Below, piece after piece: positions 62,317-64,000 of a stretch of DNA of 64,000 nt. Numbering within the stretch: the first letter of the stretch is position 1; every line of letters begins with the position of its first letter. The stretch is from Demequina mangrovi (GTDB lineage: Bacteria > Actinomycetota > Actinomycetes > Actinomycetales > Demequinaceae). Where the stretch lies: assembly GCF_000759715.1 (NCBI RefSeq), contig NZ_BBLU01000014.1, positions 102,002 through 166,001 of the forward strand, given 5' to 3'. Made by a program: the position numbers and the translations under genes. Under the pieces are notes generated by a model. That model saw nothing but the letters and a program-made list of their open reading frames with translations. It made no database searches and was not told where the DNA came from.

Positions 62317-63864
62317 ATGAGACGCCCCCTCGCCTCGCTCGTCGCGCTGCTCGCCGCATCGTCCGTCCTCGCCGCCTGCACCGCCGGGCCGACGGAGATC
62401 GAGCCCTCCGACACGGGCTCCGGGTCAGGTTCCACGGCGGACCAGGGCGCGGTGGTCGCGCCCGACCAGGCGGCGGTGTACCAGCAGGAGGCCGTCTGGA
62501 GCTCGTGCGGTCGGCTCCAGTGCGCGACCCTCCAGATGCCCGTCGACTGGAGCGACCCCAACGGCGACACGTTCGACCTCGAGCTCAACCGGAGGCCCGC
62601 GCTCGACCAGGACGCGCGCATCGGCAGCCTGCTCATCAACCCCGGAGGCCCCGGCGCCAGCGGGAAGGACCTCACCGAGGCCGTCGCGACGATGGCGGGG
62701 GAGGACCTGGTGCGCACGTTCGACATCGTCGGCTTCGACCCGCGGGGCACCGGCGACTCGACGCCCCTCGCCTGCGGCGACACCGACGAGATCGACGCGT
62801 ACTACCTCACCGACCTCTTCCTCGACTCGGAGGCGGCGCTCGAGGAGGCGCGCCGGACCACCGCGGACTTCGCCGAGCGCTGCCGCGAGCTCAGCGGCCC
62901 GCTGGTCGAGAACGTCGACACCGCTTCGGCGGCGCGCGACATGGACGTGATCCGGACGGTGCTGGGCGACAGCGAGCTCTACTACCTCGGGTACTCGTAC
63001 GGCACGCAGCTGGGCGCGACCTACGCCGAGCTGTTCCCCGAGAACGTGGGCCGCATGGTGCTCGACGGCGCGGTCGACATCTCGCTCCCGTCCGAGGAGA
63101 TGGCGATCGGCCAGGCCGAGGGCTTCGAGGGCGCGCTGATGAACTTCATCGACTGGTGCCACACGCAGGACTCGTGCCCGCTCGACTCGGACCGCGAGGC
63201 TGCACGGCAGCAGGTGCAGGACATCGCGCTGACCGCGCGCGACGAGGGCTATCCCACGCCCGACGGCGAGACGGTCAACGGCAACGTCATGGTCTACGGC
63301 ATGGTCGTGACGATGTACGACGAGGCCTCGTGGATCTATCTCCAGGCGGGCCTCGACGAGGTGCTCGCGCGCGGCACCGCCGACATCTTCTGGCAGCTGG
63401 CGAGCTTCTACCTCGACAAGGACACCAACGGCGAGGAGTACCTCTCGAACTCGATGTGGGCCTTCACCGCGATCTCGTGCCTCGACGGCGCCGTCGCTGA
63501 GCCCACCACGCTCGACTCGCTCGCCGAGCTCCGCGGCGACCTCGAGGAGGCCTCCCCGACCTTCGGCTGGTGGTTCGCCTCGTCGCTCGGCTGCGACGGC
63601 TGGCCGTGGCAGGCGAAGGAGACGGTGACGGAGCTCGTGGCCGCGGACGATGCGGCGCCCATCCTGGTCATCGGCACCACCGACGATCCGGCGACTCCGT
63701 ACGCCTGGGCCGAGGCGCTCAGCGAGCAGCTCGCGGGGTCCACGCTGCTCACCTACGAGGGCGACGGGCACACCGCGTACGGACGCTCCAACCAGTGCAT
63801 CATCGACGCGGTCGACGGCTACCTCGTCGGCGGGGAGATGCCGGTTTCAGGATTGCGCTGCTGA
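62317..63864 (+). CDS. Secreted alpha/beta hydrolase lipoprotein (TAP-type)
   Basis: 515 residues, nine bases after holB. Lipobox LAAC (Cys about 21). The fold begins VDWSDPNGDTFDLELNRRPA, has an oxyanion stretch LLINPGGPGASG (about 108-119) and nucleophile Ser in LGYSYGTQLG (about 228-237). The C-terminal TAP-like part ends in DGHTAYG with the catalytic His. Relatives include Streptomyces tripeptidyl aminopeptidase and mycobacterial CaeA/Hip1-type envelope proteases. It probably trims peptides outside the cell. Ends before the hairpin at 63904. Confidence 0.93.
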   Translation: MRRPLASLVALLAASSVLAACTAGPTEIEPSDTGSGSGSTADQGAVVAPDQAAVYQQEAVWSSCGRLQCATLQMPVDWSDPNGDTFDLELNRRPALDQDARIGSLLINPGGPGASGKDLTEAVATMAGEDLVRTFDIVGFDPRGTGDSTPLACGDTDEIDAYYLTDLFLDSEAALEEARRTTADFAERCRELSGPLVENVDTASAARDMDVIRTVLGDSELYYLGYSYGTQLGATYAELFPENVGRMVLDGAVDISLPSEEMAIGQAEGFEGALMNFIDWCHTQDSCPLDSDREAARQQVQDIALTARDEGYPTPDGETVNGNVMVYGMVVTMYDEASWIYLQAGLDEVLARGTADIFWQLASFYLDKDTNGEEYLSNSMWAFTAISCLDGAVAEPTTLDSLAELRGDLEEASPTFGWWFASSLGCDGWPWQAKETVTELVAADDAAPILVIGTTDDPATPYAWAEALSEQLAGSTLLTYEGDGHTAYGRSNQCIIDAVDGYLVGGEMPVSGLRC

Positions 63865-63903
63865 GGCGCTATCATGTCTTTCCGTGCCCTCAGGGGCATG
63901 GAC

Positions 63904-63922
63904 GCGATCCCCTCGGGATCGC
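63904..63922 (+). terminator. Short hairpin between the hydrolase and tRNA-Thr
   Basis: GCGATCCC and GGGATCGC pair around CTC. It lies 40 bases after the hydrolase stop and three bases before the tRNA, so it may be a terminator or part of tRNA leader processing. Confidence 0.45.
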
Positions 63923-63925
63923 ACC

Positions 63926-63998
63926 GCCGCCTTAGCTCAGTCGGCAGAGCGATTCACTCGTAATGAATAGGTCGTGGGTTCGATTCCCACAGGCGGCT
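63926..63998 (+). tRNA. tRNA-Thr (anticodon CGU)
   Basis: 73-nt cloverleaf GCCGCCTTAGCTCAGTCGG ... AGGCGGCT. Acceptor stem GCCGCCT/AGGCGGC, anticodon stem ATTCA/TGAAT with loop CTCGTAA (anticodon CGT) and T loop GGTTCGATTCC are complete. CCA is not encoded. It ends two bases before the window edge. Confidence 0.97.
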
Positions 63999-64000
63999 CG

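Overview
The window is high-GC DNA (roughly 70% by eye) packed with short-gap, often ATGA/GTGA-overlapping genes that end their codons in G or C. Gene content points to an actinobacterium, probably of the order Micrococcales (a Demequina- or Cellulomonas-like organism; this placement is inference). Supporting signs are a MutT1-type Nudix/phosphatase beside ppk, a reduced Tad pilus locus with a DUF4244 pilin, an LAATG cell-wall sorting signal, SigE-like ECF/anti-sigma genes and a K+-independent H+-pyrophosphatase.

Layout. 1-2.6 kb: three acidic lipoproteins (two are tandem paralogues), a truncated gene end and tRNA-Lys; this looks like the edge of an accessory segment at a tRNA gene. 2.6-8.8 kb: VanZ-like protein, aminoglycoside-phosphotransferase-like kinase, AzlCD exporter, a double-DUF1540 protein with an unusual AT-rich upstream region, msrB and an unknown gene. 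7.9-11.1 kb: ppk and its overlapping Nudix partner. 11.2-17.8 kb: two ABC exporter operons, one with its own GbsR/MarR regulator. 17.8-19.3 kb: PAP2 phosphatase and a blue-copper lipoprotein. 19.5-25.1 kb: complete oligopeptide ABC importer with a fused dual ATPase. 25.3-29.8 kb: acetyl-CoA synthetase, small unknowns and a HAD phosphatase.

30-37.6 kb holds a Tad pilus locus split into two halves by about 4.7 kb carrying a lipoprotein, a ClC-like channel and a MarR-tannase pair. 37.8-40.3 kb is an ECF sigma factor with a very large membrane-anchored partner, followed by the H+-pyrophosphatase, a membrane protein with an L7/L12-like C-terminal domain, a 2-hydroxyacid dehydrogenase, and an MFS/M20 peptidase/GNAT/methyltransferase run. 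49.3-55.2 kb contains an orphan NrdG-like radical SAM protein, a probably abundant membrane protein, a winged-helix/alpha-beta hydrolase fusion and a sortase-anchored leucine-rich-repeat surface protein. 55.4-64 kb is core: inositol monophosphatase, topA, a sugar-type oxidoreductase, tmk, holB, a TAP-type hydrolase and tRNA-Thr.

No CRISPR array, transposase, integrase or rRNA operon was seen. The most unusual signals are not genes. A 9-mer, GGACGATGC, occurs about 30 times on the two strands, in all codon phases and in gaps, where under one copy would be expected. A two-box intergenic element occurs three times with an identical 41-bp box spacing. Two long imperfect palindromes fill gaps between convergent genes.
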